64,000 nucleotides of DNA from Bacillota bacterium (GCA_902363515.1 CABJAN010000009.1:62001-126000); one strand, 5' to 3'. Positions 35,865 to 44,048 are shown, counted from the first letter of the stretch. Program-made: numbers and translations. Notes: generated by a model from the sequence alone, not told the origin.

Positions 35865-36353
35865 ATGAACAATAAAACAAAGAAAATGATTTTGACTTCA
35901 CTGATGGCAACCATCGCATTTGTACTCAATACCTTTGTATATTTTCCGGCCATGGCGCCTTTTCAGCATTGTGTAAATGTAGTGGCAGTTGCTTTTTTAG
36001 GTCCATGGTATGGGTGCTTGGCAGCTTTTCTGTGCGGTGTACTGCGTATGATGAGCGGGAAGACCATACAGGCAATTATTGGTGCAATATTTGGTCCAAT
36101 CATAGGAGGATTGCTGTATAAGAAGACCAGGAATATCTATCTTCTGGCAGTAGGCGAAATATTTGGTACAGGAATTGTGGGAGCCCTGGCGGTATATCCC
36201 TTTATGAGACTATTTTATAACCTGGAAGCCGTGGAGTGGTATTATTATGTGCCATTTTACACGCCATCTGCAGTGGTAGGAGCGGCTATGGGCGTGCTGG
36301 TGCTTCTGGTATTAAAGAAAAGTAAGGTACACAGCTTTCTGGAAGTGAGGTAA
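35865..36353 (+). CDS. thiW: ThiW, thiazole-precursor ECF transporter S component
   Basis: A 162-residue membrane protein with about five helices (MILTSLMATIAFVLNTFVYF at the start), normal for ThiW. It is predicted to bring hydroxyethylthiazole into the cell with a shared ECF energy module, whose genes are not in this window. Its position directly behind the TPP riboswitch and ahead of thiM supports the assignment. The ribosome site is weak (GAAAGGA about 16 nt upstream). Confidence 0.85.
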   Translation: MNNKTKKMILTSLMATIAFVLNTFVYFPAMAPFQHCVNVVAVAFLGPWYGCLAAFLCGVLRMMSGKTIQAIIGAIFGPIIGGLLYKKTRNIYLLAVGEIFGTGIVGALAVYPFMRLFYNLEAVEWYYYVPFYTPSAVVGAAMGVLVLLVLKKSKVHSFLEVR

Positions 36354-36357
36354 AAGG

Positions 36358-37194
36358 ATGAAGATAGAAAAATTAATGCAACAGGTAAAAGAAAAAGAAC
36401 CTTTGGTACAGTGTATCACGAATTTTGTCACAGTAAATGACTGTGCCAATATCCTTCTTTCCATAGGAGCCACGCCTACCATGGCAATGGATTGCAGAGA
36501 AGTAGAGGAAGCGGTAGCAAAGGTATCTGCCCTGGTTTGTAATATGGGGGCAATTGAGCATCTGGAATCCATGCTTTTGGCAGGAAAAGAAGCCAACCGG
36601 CTTCACATTCCGGTGGTGCTGGATCCTGTGGGGGCAGGGGGTACAACTTTGAGACAAGAGGCTGCAAGCCTGTTGATTCAGGAGGTTCAATTTGCAGCAA
36701 TCCGTGGAAATGCTTCTGAAATAAAAGCAATTGCAGGTATCCATTCCAGGGGAAGAGGCGTAGATGCGGCAAAAGAGGATATAATTTCAGAAAATTCCCT
36801 GCAAAAAGATATTGAAATCTTTGAAGAACTGGCAAAACGTATTCATACGGTTGTTGCAGTATCGGGACCCATTGATGTGATAACTAATGGGGAACAGACC
36901 ATGCTCATTCGCAATGGATGCCCCACCATGGCGCGTATTACTGGCAGTGGCTGCATGCTGACCACTCTGATGGGCGCATTTTGCGGGGCAAATGAAGAGC
37001 AGATTTTTGAGGCGGCAGCCCTGGCTGTGGCGGTCATGGGAATTGCCGGAGAACTGGCAGAAGAAAAAAGAATACAAAATAAAACCGGGAATGCGACTTT
37101 CCGCAATGCCCTCATAGATGCCATTTTTAATATAACAGCAGAACAGATAAAGGAGAAAATAAATTATGAGATATTCAAAAGAACAGATTCGTAA
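36358..37194 (+). CDS. thiM: Hydroxyethylthiazole kinase
   Basis: A 278-residue ribokinase-fold enzyme. QCITNFVTVNDCANILLSIGA is the substrate-binding start, split by family-typical residues, and GSGCMLTTLMGAF holds the anion-hole/catalytic Cys region. It phosphorylates thiazole alcohol taken up by ThiW. The 3' end overlaps thiE by 29 nt, indicating coupled translation. Confidence 0.95.
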   Translation: MKIEKLMQQVKEKEPLVQCITNFVTVNDCANILLSIGATPTMAMDCREVEEAVAKVSALVCNMGAIEHLESMLLAGKEANRLHIPVVLDPVGAGGTTLRQEAASLLIQEVQFAAIRGNASEIKAIAGIHSRGRGVDAAKEDIISENSLQKDIEIFEELAKRIHTVVAVSGPIDVITNGEQTMLIRNGCPTMARITGSGCMLTTLMGAFCGANEEQIFEAAALAVAVMGIAGELAEEKRIQNKTGNATFRNALIDAIFNITAEQIKEKINYEIFKRTDS

Positions 37195-37828
37195 GGCAAT
37201 GCTTTTGTATGCAGTAACAGACCGGAGTTGGTTAAAGGAAAACGAAACATTACTGGATGTTGTAAAAGAAGTTGTTAAAAATGGAGCAACCTTTTTGCAG
37301 ATTCGTGAAAAGGATTTAAACGGAGCAGACTTTGAGGCAGAGGCTAAAACTTTGCAGGATATTTGCAGGGAACATCAGGTGCCTTATGTGGTAAATGACA
37401 ATGTAGAGATTGCCATGAAGATTCATGCAGACGGTGTGCATGTAGGACAGTCGGATATAAAGGGGCGGGATATCCGGGCAATGATTGGTTCGGACAAAAT
37501 CCTTGGTATTTCAGCAGGAACCGTAGAAGAAGCAGTTGCAGCAGAGCAGGCGGGAGCTGATTATATCGGGGTAGGAGCTATCTTCGGAACCAGTACCAAG
37601 AAAAATGCCCGAAATATAACCATGGACAGATTAAACGAGATTGTAGAAGCAGTGGAGATTCCTGTAGTTGCTATTGGCGGAATCAATGCCACGAATATCA
37701 GTGAGCTTGCCGGAAGCAAGGTAGATGGCGTTGCAGTTGTATCAGCTATTTTTGCAGCTGAGCATCCAGGGGAAGCTACAAAAGAATTGCTTTTAAAAGC
37801 AAAAGCGGTGATAGAGAGCCATGAATAA
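37166..37828 (+). CDS. thiE: Thiamine-phosphate synthase
   Basis: A 220-residue TIM-barrel enzyme joining HMP-PP and thiazole phosphate to thiamine monophosphate. QIREKDL (pyrophosphate/Mg site), VNDNVEIAMKIHADGVHVGQSD and GVGAIFGTSTK are all present. GGAG lies 9-10 nt before the ATG, inside the end of thiM. It overlaps the next gene by 8 nt. Confidence 0.95.
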   Translation: MRYSKEQIRKAMLLYAVTDRSWLKENETLLDVVKEVVKNGATFLQIREKDLNGADFEAEAKTLQDICREHQVPYVVNDNVEIAMKIHADGVHVGQSDIKGRDIRAMIGSDKILGISAGTVEEAVAAEQAGADYIGVGAIFGTSTKKNARNITMDRLNEIVEAVEIPVVAIGGINATNISELAGSKVDGVAVVSAIFAAEHPGEATKELLLKAKAVIESHE

Positions 37829-39278
37829 AAAATACGCAATATTTGATATGGACGGAACCCTGATTGATTCCATGACTTATTGGAAAAACCTTGGCAGGGA
37901 GTATCTTTCCATGCAGGGAGTTCAGGAAAACCTGGATGCTGTTATGGAAGAGATTAAGCCTTTGACCATGACAGAGTCAGCAGAATTGTTCCGAACCCGG
38001 TTTTCTTTATCCGGGACTAAGGAAAGTATAGCCGCAAGCATGAACTGGATGATAGAGGAACATTATCGCAAGGACATTCCCTTAAAAAACGGAGTGAAAG
38101 ATTATCTTGCAAAACTCCATGCATCTGGTGTGAAGATGTGTGTTGCCTCTGCAACAGACAAAGCATTGATGGAGACTTGCCTGGAACGGCTGGGGATAAA
38201 AGGGTATTTTGAATTTATACTTTCCTGTGAAGAAGTGGGAGCAGGGAAAAGAAAACCGGATGTCTATTTTGAGGCAGTGAGACGGATGGAGAACCAGGAA
38301 AAGATATCTCCGGAGTCAGTAGCAGTGTTTGAAGATGCTGATTATGCAATTCATACTGCACTGGAGGCTGGATTTTATACCATTGCAGTCTATGATGACA
38401 GCAATAAGGACAAATGGGAGAAATTGAAAATGCAGACCAGGGAATTTATTGAGGACTGGGAAAGCCAGTCCCAGACGATGTTGAAAAAGAAAACAGCATT
38501 GACCATTGCAGGAAGTGACTGCAGCGGAGGCGCCGGGATTCAGGCAGATTTAAAGACCATGACCATGAATGGCGTGTATGCCATGAGTGTAATCACAGCG
38601 CTGACTGCACAGAATACCACCGGAGTCAGAAGTATTATGGAGGTAACTCCAACATTTTTAAGAGAACAGATGGATGCAATCTTTGAAGATATCAGACCGG
38701 ATGCTGTCAAGATTGGAATGGTATCCTCCAGTCATCTGATTTGTGCCATTGCAGAAGGGTTGGAACATTACAAAGCTAAAAATATTGTAATAGACCCGGT
38801 AATGGTTGCTACCAGTGGTTCAAAACTTATAGCGGAAGATGCATTAAGCGTATTAAAAGAAACGCTGCTTCCTTTAGCAACGGTCATCACACCCAATATT
38901 CCGGAGGCAGAAATTCTTACAGGAATGAAAATTGAAGGGGAAGAGGATATGCTGCAGGCGGCAAAAAAGATTGGAGAAACATATCATTGCGCTGTATTAT
39001 GCAAAGGCGGTCATAATGTCAATGATGCAAATGACCTTTTATACTTCAATGGAGAATATCATTGGTTTTATGGAAAGCGTATCCAGAATCCAAATACCCA
39101 TGGAACCGGCTGTACCTTATCCAGCGCTATTGCATCAAATCTGGCAAAGGGTTATTATTTATGTGAGGCTGTGGAAAAGGCGAAAGAATATATATCAGGT
39201 GCGCTGTCAGCCATGCTTGACCTGGGAGGGGGAAGCGGTCCCATGGATCATGGATATCTTTTGAAGAATGTAAGATAA
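37821..39278 (+). CDS. thiD: HAD phosphatase-ThiD fusion (HMP-phosphate kinase)
   Basis: A 485-residue two-domain protein. Residues 1-215 are a HAD phosphatase (nucleophile FDMDGTLIDS at the start; SATDKALMETCL and FEDADYAIH motifs). Residues 222-485 are ThiD (TIAGSDCSGGAGIQADLKTM, PVMVATSGSK, NTHGTGCTLSSAIA), which phosphorylates HMP and HMP-P. ThiD alone is about 265 aa, so the HAD part is an added module. It may supply a phosphatase step, perhaps on thiamine monophosphate or a damaged intermediate. That is inference. It is the fourth gene of the TPP-controlled operon. Confidence 0.9.
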   Translation: MNKKYAIFDMDGTLIDSMTYWKNLGREYLSMQGVQENLDAVMEEIKPLTMTESAELFRTRFSLSGTKESIAASMNWMIEEHYRKDIPLKNGVKDYLAKLHASGVKMCVASATDKALMETCLERLGIKGYFEFILSCEEVGAGKRKPDVYFEAVRRMENQEKISPESVAVFEDADYAIHTALEAGFYTIAVYDDSNKDKWEKLKMQTREFIEDWESQSQTMLKKKTALTIAGSDCSGGAGIQADLKTMTMNGVYAMSVITALTAQNTTGVRSIMEVTPTFLREQMDAIFEDIRPDAVKIGMVSSSHLICAIAEGLEHYKAKNIVIDPVMVATSGSKLIAEDALSVLKETLLPLATVITPNIPEAEILTGMKIEGEEDMLQAAKKIGETYHCAVLCKGGHNVNDANDLLYFNGEYHWFYGKRIQNPNTHGTGCTLSSAIASNLAKGYYLCEAVEKAKEYISGALSAMLDLGGGSGPMDHGYLLKNVR

Positions 39279-39301
39279 AATATAAGATAAGAGGTTAGAA
39301 C

Positions 39302-39937
39302 ATGGAAAACAGAATCAACCGGGAAGATATGCTGGAGCTTACCAGAAGAATGACAGTGGCAAGAACCTCCTTTACCAGAATTGCAGGCTGCTATGTGGAT
39401 GAAGATGGGGAATATGACGGAAGCTTTAATACGAATTTTCTGAAACTGCCCCAGGCAGAGCGGAAGAAAAATCTGGAATTGGCGAAAGTAATTCCTTTTT
39501 CTGATACCAATATGCAGTTGAAAAAATACAGCTTCCGCAAGGATTGTCAGGGAACTGGAAGCATGTGGCAGCTTCTCATGGCAATGAAATCCTGCGGATT
39601 GAAAAATGATGCTTTGATGGAAACTTTTTATGATGTCATTATGGAAAACTATGTTTCCCAGGAGCCTTACGGAATTTTTGTTTTTCATGACCGCTACGAT
39701 GTGCCGGTAAAAGGTACAGACAAAGAGCGACAAGGGGAATCAGAAGAAGTGTTTGAATACATCATTTGCGGAATCTGCCCCTTAAAAGGAGAATATGAAC
39801 CGGAAAAGCCTGTGTGGGGATTTTTATTTCCGGCTTTTACAGACCGAAGCGCAGACATTGATTCTATTGAGGTGTTCCGGGAAAGCGAAAATCAGCCGGA
39901 GGAAGAATTTTTCCAAAGAATTCTAAAGATATCATAA
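39302..39937 (+). CDS. DUF4317-like protein, short form
   Basis: A 211-residue soluble protein. RRMTVARTSFTRIAGCYVD near the N terminus matches the start of DUF4317 proteins, which I recall as around twice this length. It appears to be a short version, with no frameshift seen. It follows the thiD fusion after 23 nt and may be read with the thiamine operon, though no thiamine role is known. Its stop codon is the first base pair of a long fold-back element. Confidence 0.6.
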   Translation: MENRINREDMLELTRRMTVARTSFTRIAGCYVDEDGEYDGSFNTNFLKLPQAERKKNLELAKVIPFSDTNMQLKKYSFRKDCQGTGSMWQLLMAMKSCGLKNDALMETFYDVIMENYVSQEPYGIFVFHDRYDVPVKGTDKERQGESEEVFEYIICGICPLKGEYEPEKPVWGFLFPAFTDRSADIDSIEVFRESENQPEEEFFQRILKIS

Positions 39938-40034
39938 AGAATAGCGCTGCCCTTCCAGTGAATCTGCCGAGTACGCTCTGAGACTACAGGCTCAGAGTGA
40001 ACGCAGGCTGAACTGGAAGGGCAGCGCTATTCTT
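39937..40034. repeat. 98-nt fold-back element with 23-bp perfect arms
   Basis: Positions 39937-39959 are the exact reverse complement of 40012-40034 (23 of 23; arms begin AAGAATAGCGCTGCC). An inner stem pairs CTCTGAG (39976-39982) with CTCAGAG (39991-39997). It lies between convergent genes and could end transcription both ways, but it is much longer than an ordinary terminator and has no U-run. A MITE- or REP-like mobile palindrome is an alternative. Confidence 0.8.
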
Positions 40035-40062
40035 GATACACGCTTTATGTAAGAGTGTTCTT

Positions 40063-40440
40063 TTATCCTAAAATATGCTTTTTCAGGGCCTGAAAGGTTT
40101 CGCTGCTCATGTCATGTTCCATTTTGCAGGCATCTTCGGAAGCAGTTTCCTCATTTACACCAAGATTTATGAGCCAGTCCCGGATAACGGTGTGCCGCTC
40201 AAAGGTTTCTGCTGCAAGCGCTTCACCCTGTTCCGTAAAGGAAATATAACCTTCCTGGGAAACAGTAACAAATCCCCTGGTTTTTAAATTTTTCATGGCA
40301 ACGCTGACACTGGGTTTTGAATATCCCAGTTCTGTAGCTATATCAATGGAGCGGACTACCGGCAAACGCTTCCGCAATACATAAATAGTCTCCAGGTAGT
40401 CTTCCATGGATTCTTCTGATTTATGACTTACATATCCCAT
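40063..40440 (-). CDS. DtxR/MntR-family metal-dependent repressor
   Basis: A 125-residue regulator. A winged helix (residues 8-65, EDYLETIYVLRKRLPVVRSIDIATELGYSKPSV in parts) is followed by the metal-binding dimerisation domain (66-125). In the latter, E…H and C/E…H-type ligands (FERHTVIRDWL, EDACKMEHDMS) are seen. There is no C-terminal SH3 domain, as in MntR. It represses iron or manganese uptake when metal is plentiful. It is divergent from feo genes whose promoter carries a matching TTAG-N6-CTAA box, so iron control of feo is likely. Confidence 0.85.
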   Translation of the reverse strand: MGYVSHKSEESMEDYLETIYVLRKRLPVVRSIDIATELGYSKPSVSVAMKNLKTRGFVTVSQEGYISFTEQGEALAAETFERHTVIRDWLINLGVNEETASEDACKMEHDMSSETFQALKKHILG

Positions 40441-40465
40441 ACTCTGTTCCTCCTCATTTATTGAT

Positions 40466-40494
40466 ATGTTATCATCTTAAGAGGATAAATGCAA
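40466..40494 (-). promoter_or_regulatory. Promoter of the DtxR-like gene with internal palindrome
   Basis: On the - strand, TTGCAT (40489-40494), 17 nt, TAACAT (40466-40471). The spacer is nearly all palindrome: 18 of 20 positions symmetric around CTTAAG at 40469-40488. This may be an operator for autoregulation. Confidence 0.5.
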
Positions 40495-40520
40495 TATATG
40501 TTAAAAAAACAAAAATTCTA

Positions 40521-40551
40521 TTGACAAAAATACGAAGTTAGATTAAACTAA
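40521..40551 (+). promoter_or_regulatory. feo promoter with DtxR-type operator (box A)
   Basis: TTGACA (40521-40526), 17 nt, TAAACT (40544-40549). The -10 is inside the dyad TTAG-ATTAAA-CTAA (40538-40551). Repressor bound here would block RNA polymerase. The same dyad form recurs at 41041. Confidence 0.75.
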
Positions 40552-40589
40552 TAAATATAAGGAATGATTAACCGAAGGAGGATTTCTAT

Positions 40590-40769
40590 ATGGCAAATTT
40601 CATTGTGACGGGCATATTGATTTTAGCAGTATGGATGGCAGTGGCATATATAATAAGGGCAAAAAAGAATGGAACAAAATGTATTGGCTGCCCTTCGGGA
40701 GGTACTTGCTGCAGTAAAAAAGGAAACTGTACATGCCATACAGCAGAATTACAGGAAAAAAAGGAATAG
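40590..40769 (+). CDS. FeoB-associated Cys-rich membrane protein
   Basis: A 59-residue protein with one N-terminal membrane helix (residues 4-22). A short tail with seven cysteines follows (CIGC…CC…CTC, residues 31-49). This is the known small Cys-rich partner found with Firmicute FeoB, thought to help ferrous iron transfer on the cytoplasmic side. AAGGAGG lies upstream of the ATG. It is the first gene of the feo transcript. Confidence 0.85.
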   Translation: MANFIVTGILILAVWMAVAYIIRAKKNGTKCIGCPSGGTCCSKKGNCTCHTAELQEKKE

Positions 40770-40779
40770 AGGGTGTCAG

Positions 40780-40998
40780 ATGTTTATGAATTTATCAGAA
40801 GCCAGAGAAGGCGAAGAGTATATTGTGAAAGACGTTTTTACAGAGGATGAGGAATTAAATGCATTTTTGTTTTCATTGGGGTGTTATAGTGGAGAGCCTA
40901 TTACTGTAATTGCCCATCGAAAAGGAGGATGTGTGGTATCAATTAAAGATGCAAGATACAACATTGATACTGATTTAGCGCAGGCTATTTCAATATAA
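40780..40998 (+). CDS. feoA: FeoA-type ferrous iron transport protein
   Basis: A 72-residue SH3-like protein (MNLSEAREGEEYIVKDVF; …GGCVVSIKDARYNIDTDLAQAI). FeoA is a small cytoplasmic partner regulating FeoB. The ATG at 40780 has AGAGGG 6 nt upstream. An upstream extension to 40669 would overlap the previous gene in another frame and is rejected. A weak hairpin with T7 follows at 41006-41028. Confidence 0.85.
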   Translation: MFMNLSEAREGEEYIVKDVFTEDEELNAFLFSLGCYSGEPITVIAHRKGGCVVSIKDARYNIDTDLAQAISI

Positions 40999-41005
40999 AG
41001 AAAAT

Positions 41006-41028
41006 AGTGATTTCGGTCACTGTTTTTT
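41006..41028 (+). terminator. Weak terminator between feoA and feoB
   Basis: AGTGA (41006-41010) pairs with TCACT (41017-41021), TTTCGG loop, then G and seven T. The stem is short, so partial termination is more likely than full. Confidence 0.5.
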
Positions 41029-41040
41029 TAGAAAAAGTAG

Positions 41041-41054
41041 TTAGTTAAGACTAA
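41041..41054 (+). promoter_or_regulatory. DtxR-type operator (box B) before feoB
   Basis: TTAG-TTAAGA-CTAA, the same TTAG-N6-CTAA dyad as box A, with matching flanks (AG before, T after). It lies 32 nt before the feoB ATG, suggesting an internal, separately regulated feoB promoter, though no clear -35/-10 was seen. Confidence 0.6.
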
Positions 41055-41085
41055 TTTATTAAGGTGAAAGAGGAGACAAGAAGGT

Positions 41086-43083
41086 ATGAGAATTGCGTTG
41101 ACAGGAAATCCCAATAGTGGAAAAACAACCATGTATAATGCGCTCACAGGAAGAAATGAACGTGTTGGAAACTGGGCCGGTGTTACGGTAGAGAAAAAGG
41201 AGAGTCCAATCAGGAAGTGCTATTTTGACGGGACGGAAGAATTGACTGCAGTAGATTTGCCGGGGGCCTATTCCATGTCGCCTTTTACTTCTGAGGAAAG
41301 TATTACCAGCAGTTATGTAAAAAATGAAAATCCAGATGTGATTATTAATATTGTGGATGCGACTAATTTAAGCAGAAGCTTGTTTTTTACAACACAACTT
41401 CTGGAGCTGGGGATTCCTGTTGTGGTTGCTCTGAATAAAAGCGATATTACAGAAAAGAAAAAAACAGAAATTGATGTAAAAAGTCTGGCACAAAAATTAG
41501 GCTGTCCGGTGATTCAAACGGTATCGACAGCTTCCGGTCATGCAGGGCTAAAGGAAGTTGTAAATCAGGCAGCAGCATTAAAAGGGTGTGGACAGAAGGC
41601 TCCCTATGTACAGGAAGATATTAATTTGCAGAACAAAATGGAAGTTGAGGCGGCAGACAGAAAACGCTTTGCCTTTGTAAATGGAATTGTAAAGGCAGTA
41701 GAAAAGAGAAAGGTCCTAACAAAGGATAAAAATCAGCAGGACAGTATTGATTCTGTGCTTACCAATAAATTTGTTGGAATCCCTGTCTTTGCAGTGATTA
41801 TGTTTGGCGTGTTTTACATCTCCCAGTCTACGGTTGGAACCTGGATTGCAAATTGGCTGGTTGGATGGATTGAAACCTTCCAAAGCTGGGTTGCCGGTTT
41901 GGTGGAAGGTGCAAATCCATTTCTTCAGGCGCTTCTGGTTGACGGAATTATCGGTGGTGTAGGTGCAGTAGTAGGATTTCTGCCGCTGGTAATGGTGATG
42001 TATTTCCTGATTGCTCTTTTGGAGGATTGTGGATATATGGCGCGCGCGACTGTGGTCCTGGATCCAATTTTTAAGAGAGTTGGGCTTTCTGGAAAGTCCG
42101 TGATTCCTATGGTCATTGGTACCGGGTGTGCGATTCCCGGAATCATGGCTTGCCGCACCATTCGTAATGAAAGAGAAAGAAGAGCAACAGCTATGCTGAC
42201 ACCGTTTATGCCATGTGGAGCGAAGCTTCCGGTTATCGCATTATTTGCAGGGGCGTTCTTTGCAGATGCATCATGGGTTGGACCAACCATGTATCTGGTT
42301 GGGATTGTATTGATTTTCTTAGGCGCATTACTGGTAAATAAGATTACCGGATATAAATTCCGCAAGTCTTTCTTTATCATGGAGCTTCCGGAATATAAAA
42401 TTCCCAGCCTGAAACGTGCAACACTTTCTATGCTTTCCCGCGGCAAGGCATACATTGTAAAGGCGGGAACCATCATTTTAGTATGTAACACAGTGGTACA
42501 GATTATGCAGAGCTTTAACTGGCAGTTCCAGGTAGTGGAAGAGGGAATGGAGAGTACGTCTATCCTGGCATCCATTGCTTCTCCCTTTGCAATACTTTTG
42601 ATTCCTCTTGGATTTGGCGTATGGCAGCTTGCGGCAGCGGCAATTACCGGTTTTATTGCAAAAGAAAATGTAGTTGGTACCCTGGCAGTTGTTTATGGAC
42701 TTACGAATTTTATTGATACAGATGAGCTGGCGCTGGTCGGAGGAGCCAACGAAGTAGCTGCTGTTATGGGACTTACGAAAGTGGCGGCTCTTGCTTATCT
42801 GATGTTTAATCTTTTTACCCCGCCCTGTTTTGCCGCTCTTGGCGCTATGAATTCTGAAATGCAGGATAAAAAATGGCTGTGGGGAGGGATTGCATTGCAG
42901 TTAGGCACAGGTTATACGGTGGCGTTTCTGGTATATCAGATTGGCACGCTGGCAACAACCGGCGCTTTTGGAACAGGTTTTGTTCCGGGACTGCTGGCAG
43001 TAGCTGTATTGGCGGTAATCCTGGCTGTGCTGATTCAGAGAAAAGAGAAGGCCTTTGGCGCAGAGTATAGTCTGCATGGATAG
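41086..43083 (+). CDS. feoB: Ferrous iron transporter FeoB
   Basis: A 665-residue protein. The N-terminal G domain has GNPNSGKTT, DLPGAYS and NKSD. It is followed by a helical GDI-like region and a membrane part of about 8-10 helices with two Gate motifs (the second begins near FGVWQLAAAAITGFIAKENVVGTL, split here as a family landmark). It moves Fe2+ inward. The length is slightly below E. coli FeoB (773), normal for Firmicutes. An RBS-like GAAAGAGGAG lies before the ATG. Confidence 0.95.
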   Translation: MRIALTGNPNSGKTTMYNALTGRNERVGNWAGVTVEKKESPIRKCYFDGTEELTAVDLPGAYSMSPFTSEESITSSYVKNENPDVIINIVDATNLSRSLFFTTQLLELGIPVVVALNKSDITEKKKTEIDVKSLAQKLGCPVIQTVSTASGHAGLKEVVNQAAALKGCGQKAPYVQEDINLQNKMEVEAADRKRFAFVNGIVKAVEKRKVLTKDKNQQDSIDSVLTNKFVGIPVFAVIMFGVFYISQSTVGTWIANWLVGWIETFQSWVAGLVEGANPFLQALLVDGIIGGVGAVVGFLPLVMVMYFLIALLEDCGYMARATVVLDPIFKRVGLSGKSVIPMVIGTGCAIPGIMACRTIRNERERRATAMLTPFMPCGAKLPVIALFAGAFFADASWVGPTMYLVGIVLIFLGALLVNKITGYKFRKSFFIMELPEYKIPSLKRATLSMLSRGKAYIVKAGTIILVCNTVVQIMQSFNWQFQVVEEGMESTSILASIASPFAILLIPLGFGVWQLAAAAITGFIAKENVVGTLAVVYGLTNFIDTDELALVGGANEVAAVMGLTKVAALAYLMFNLFTPPCFAALGAMNSEMQDKKWLWGGIALQLGTGYTVAFLVYQIGTLATTGAFGTGFVPGLLAVAVLAVILAVLIQRKEKAFGAEYSLHG

Positions 43084-43103
43084 AAAAACCAGGAGGTATG
43101 GAT

Positions 43104-43415
43104 ATGAGTGTTGTAATCGTTGGAGGACACGATAGAATGGTTTCGCAATATAAAAAAGTCTGCAAGAGCTATCAATGTAAAGTAAAAGTTTTTACACAAA
43201 TGAGAGCAGATTTTAACAAACAGATAGGCTCTCCTGATTTACTGGCATTGTTTACAAATACTGTGTCTCACAAAATGGTGAAAACAGCGTTGGATGAAGT
43301 GGATAACGGCCACACAAATGTAATCCGGTGTCACACAAGCAGTAAAAATGCTTTGACAGAAATTCTGGAGAAAAGTATAAAAAATGAGAAAAACCTTGAC
43401 AATATTTGTGCATAG
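43104..43415 (+). CDS. DUF2325 protein
   Basis: A 103-residue DUF2325 protein (SVVIVGGHDRMVSQYKKVCK, …DLLALFTNTVSHKMVKTA, …HTSSKNAL). The function is unknown. It often accompanies Feo or other redox/metal genes in Firmicutes, as I recall. The ATG at 43104 is 7 nt from AGGAGG and is preferred over 43098. It is 20 nt after feoB, so probably the last gene of the feo transcript. Confidence 0.75.
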   Translation: MSVVIVGGHDRMVSQYKKVCKSYQCKVKVFTQMRADFNKQIGSPDLLALFTNTVSHKMVKTALDEVDNGHTNVIRCHTSSKNALTEILEKSIKNEKNLDNICA

Positions 43416-43424
43416 TGTTATTAT
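43396..43424 (+). promoter_or_regulatory. Promoter of the cobalamin-controlled operon
   Basis: TTGACA (43396-43401), 17 nt, TATTAT (43419-43424). It overlaps the end of the DUF2325 gene. Confidence 0.7.
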
Positions 43425-43451
43425 ACGGCTGTATAATTCCATAAGCCTATT

Positions 43452-43626
43452 AAGTGCATCCGTATTCAGAAGAATACTGGTGAAAAGGGAATCAGGTGTG
43501 AGTCCTGAGCGATCCGGTCACTGTATTTGGGGAGCAATACTGCAGAGAATCCATTGTATTACGACGTAGTAATATGAGAAGGAGCAGTAGAGCGAAGAAC
43601 CATGAGTCAGGAAACCTGCTTAATAG
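43452..43626 (+). promoter_or_regulatory. Cobalamin riboswitch 1
   Basis: Core segments match the family: GTATTC/GAATAC helix, then GGTGAAAAGGGAATCAGGTG, GAGTCCTGAGCGATCCGG, the B12-box-like TCACTGTA, and GAGTCAGGAAACCTGC. It binds adenosyl- or another cobalamin. A CACCTGCTG/CAGCAGAGGTG hairpin (43662-43689) and a terminator (43690-43729) follow as the likely switch. Confidence 0.9.
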
Positions 43627-43689
43627 TAGTAAGGCAAAAACTTCCGTGCAAAGTTTACTCCCACCTGCTGTTTAGGGGCAGCAGAGGTG

Positions 43690-43729
43690 TCCGCTTTTGT
43701 ACAATTTCTTGCAAGAGGCGGATTTTTTT
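43690..43729 (+). terminator. Terminator of riboswitch 1
   Basis: TCCGC-TTTTG (43690-43699) pairs with CAAGAG-GCGGA (43712-43722), followed by TTTTTTT. Confidence 0.75.
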
Positions 43730-43941
43730 ATGGAATGTGAAAGGGGAAGAACCTGAACTTATAGAATTATGCATGATTAAATGGCAGGTGGAAATCCCCT
43801 GTTTCCTGATTTTGTTATTTCTGTTACAAACAAAAATTGACCCTGTAAACTCCGCAACGTACAGGGCAATGCATCCTCCGCAGAAAACAAGACCCGTGAC
43901 TGGGAAACAGGGAAATCCACGAAAAATTTCATACAAAAAAC
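43730..43941 (+). other. Structured intergenic stretch between the two riboswitches
   Basis: No gene is seen here. A long imperfect pairing joins 43789-43806 (TGGAAATCCCCTGTTTCC) with 43902-43919 (GGGAAACAGGGAAATCCA). Inside it CCCTGT (43841-43846) pairs with ACAGGG (43861-43866). It may be an accessory RNA domain or the remains of a third riboswitch. It was not recognised as a known family. Confidence 0.4.
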
Positions 43942-44048
43942 AGATGCGATGAGGAATGTTTGATACAGGAACTCTTAATTCAAAAGTCCGGTGAAAGTCC
44001 GGCACAGATTGCTGTAAGTGCAGGGCATAAGTCAGCAGGAATCGTATC
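43942..44048 (+). promoter_or_regulatory. Cobalamin riboswitch 2
   Basis: AAGTCCGGTGAAAGTCCGGC, then GCTGTAAG and AAGTCAGCAGGA, give the cobalamin core in a shorter form. GATGCGAT (43943-43950) closes with ATCGTATC (44041-44048) as P1. It precedes the 44187 gene. The expression platform (44049-44186) shows AGCATTTTTTTTGTGCT but no strong terminator. Confidence 0.7.

Noticed and set aside
39302..39937. A broken DUF4317 gene
   Set aside because: The protein is shorter than expected, but no frameshift or remnant of the missing half is seen downstream, so it is kept as a short form.
43655..44005. Open frames on both strands of the riboswitch region (up to 116 codons)
   Set aside because: They lie over RNA structures, lack ribosome sites and have no domain.
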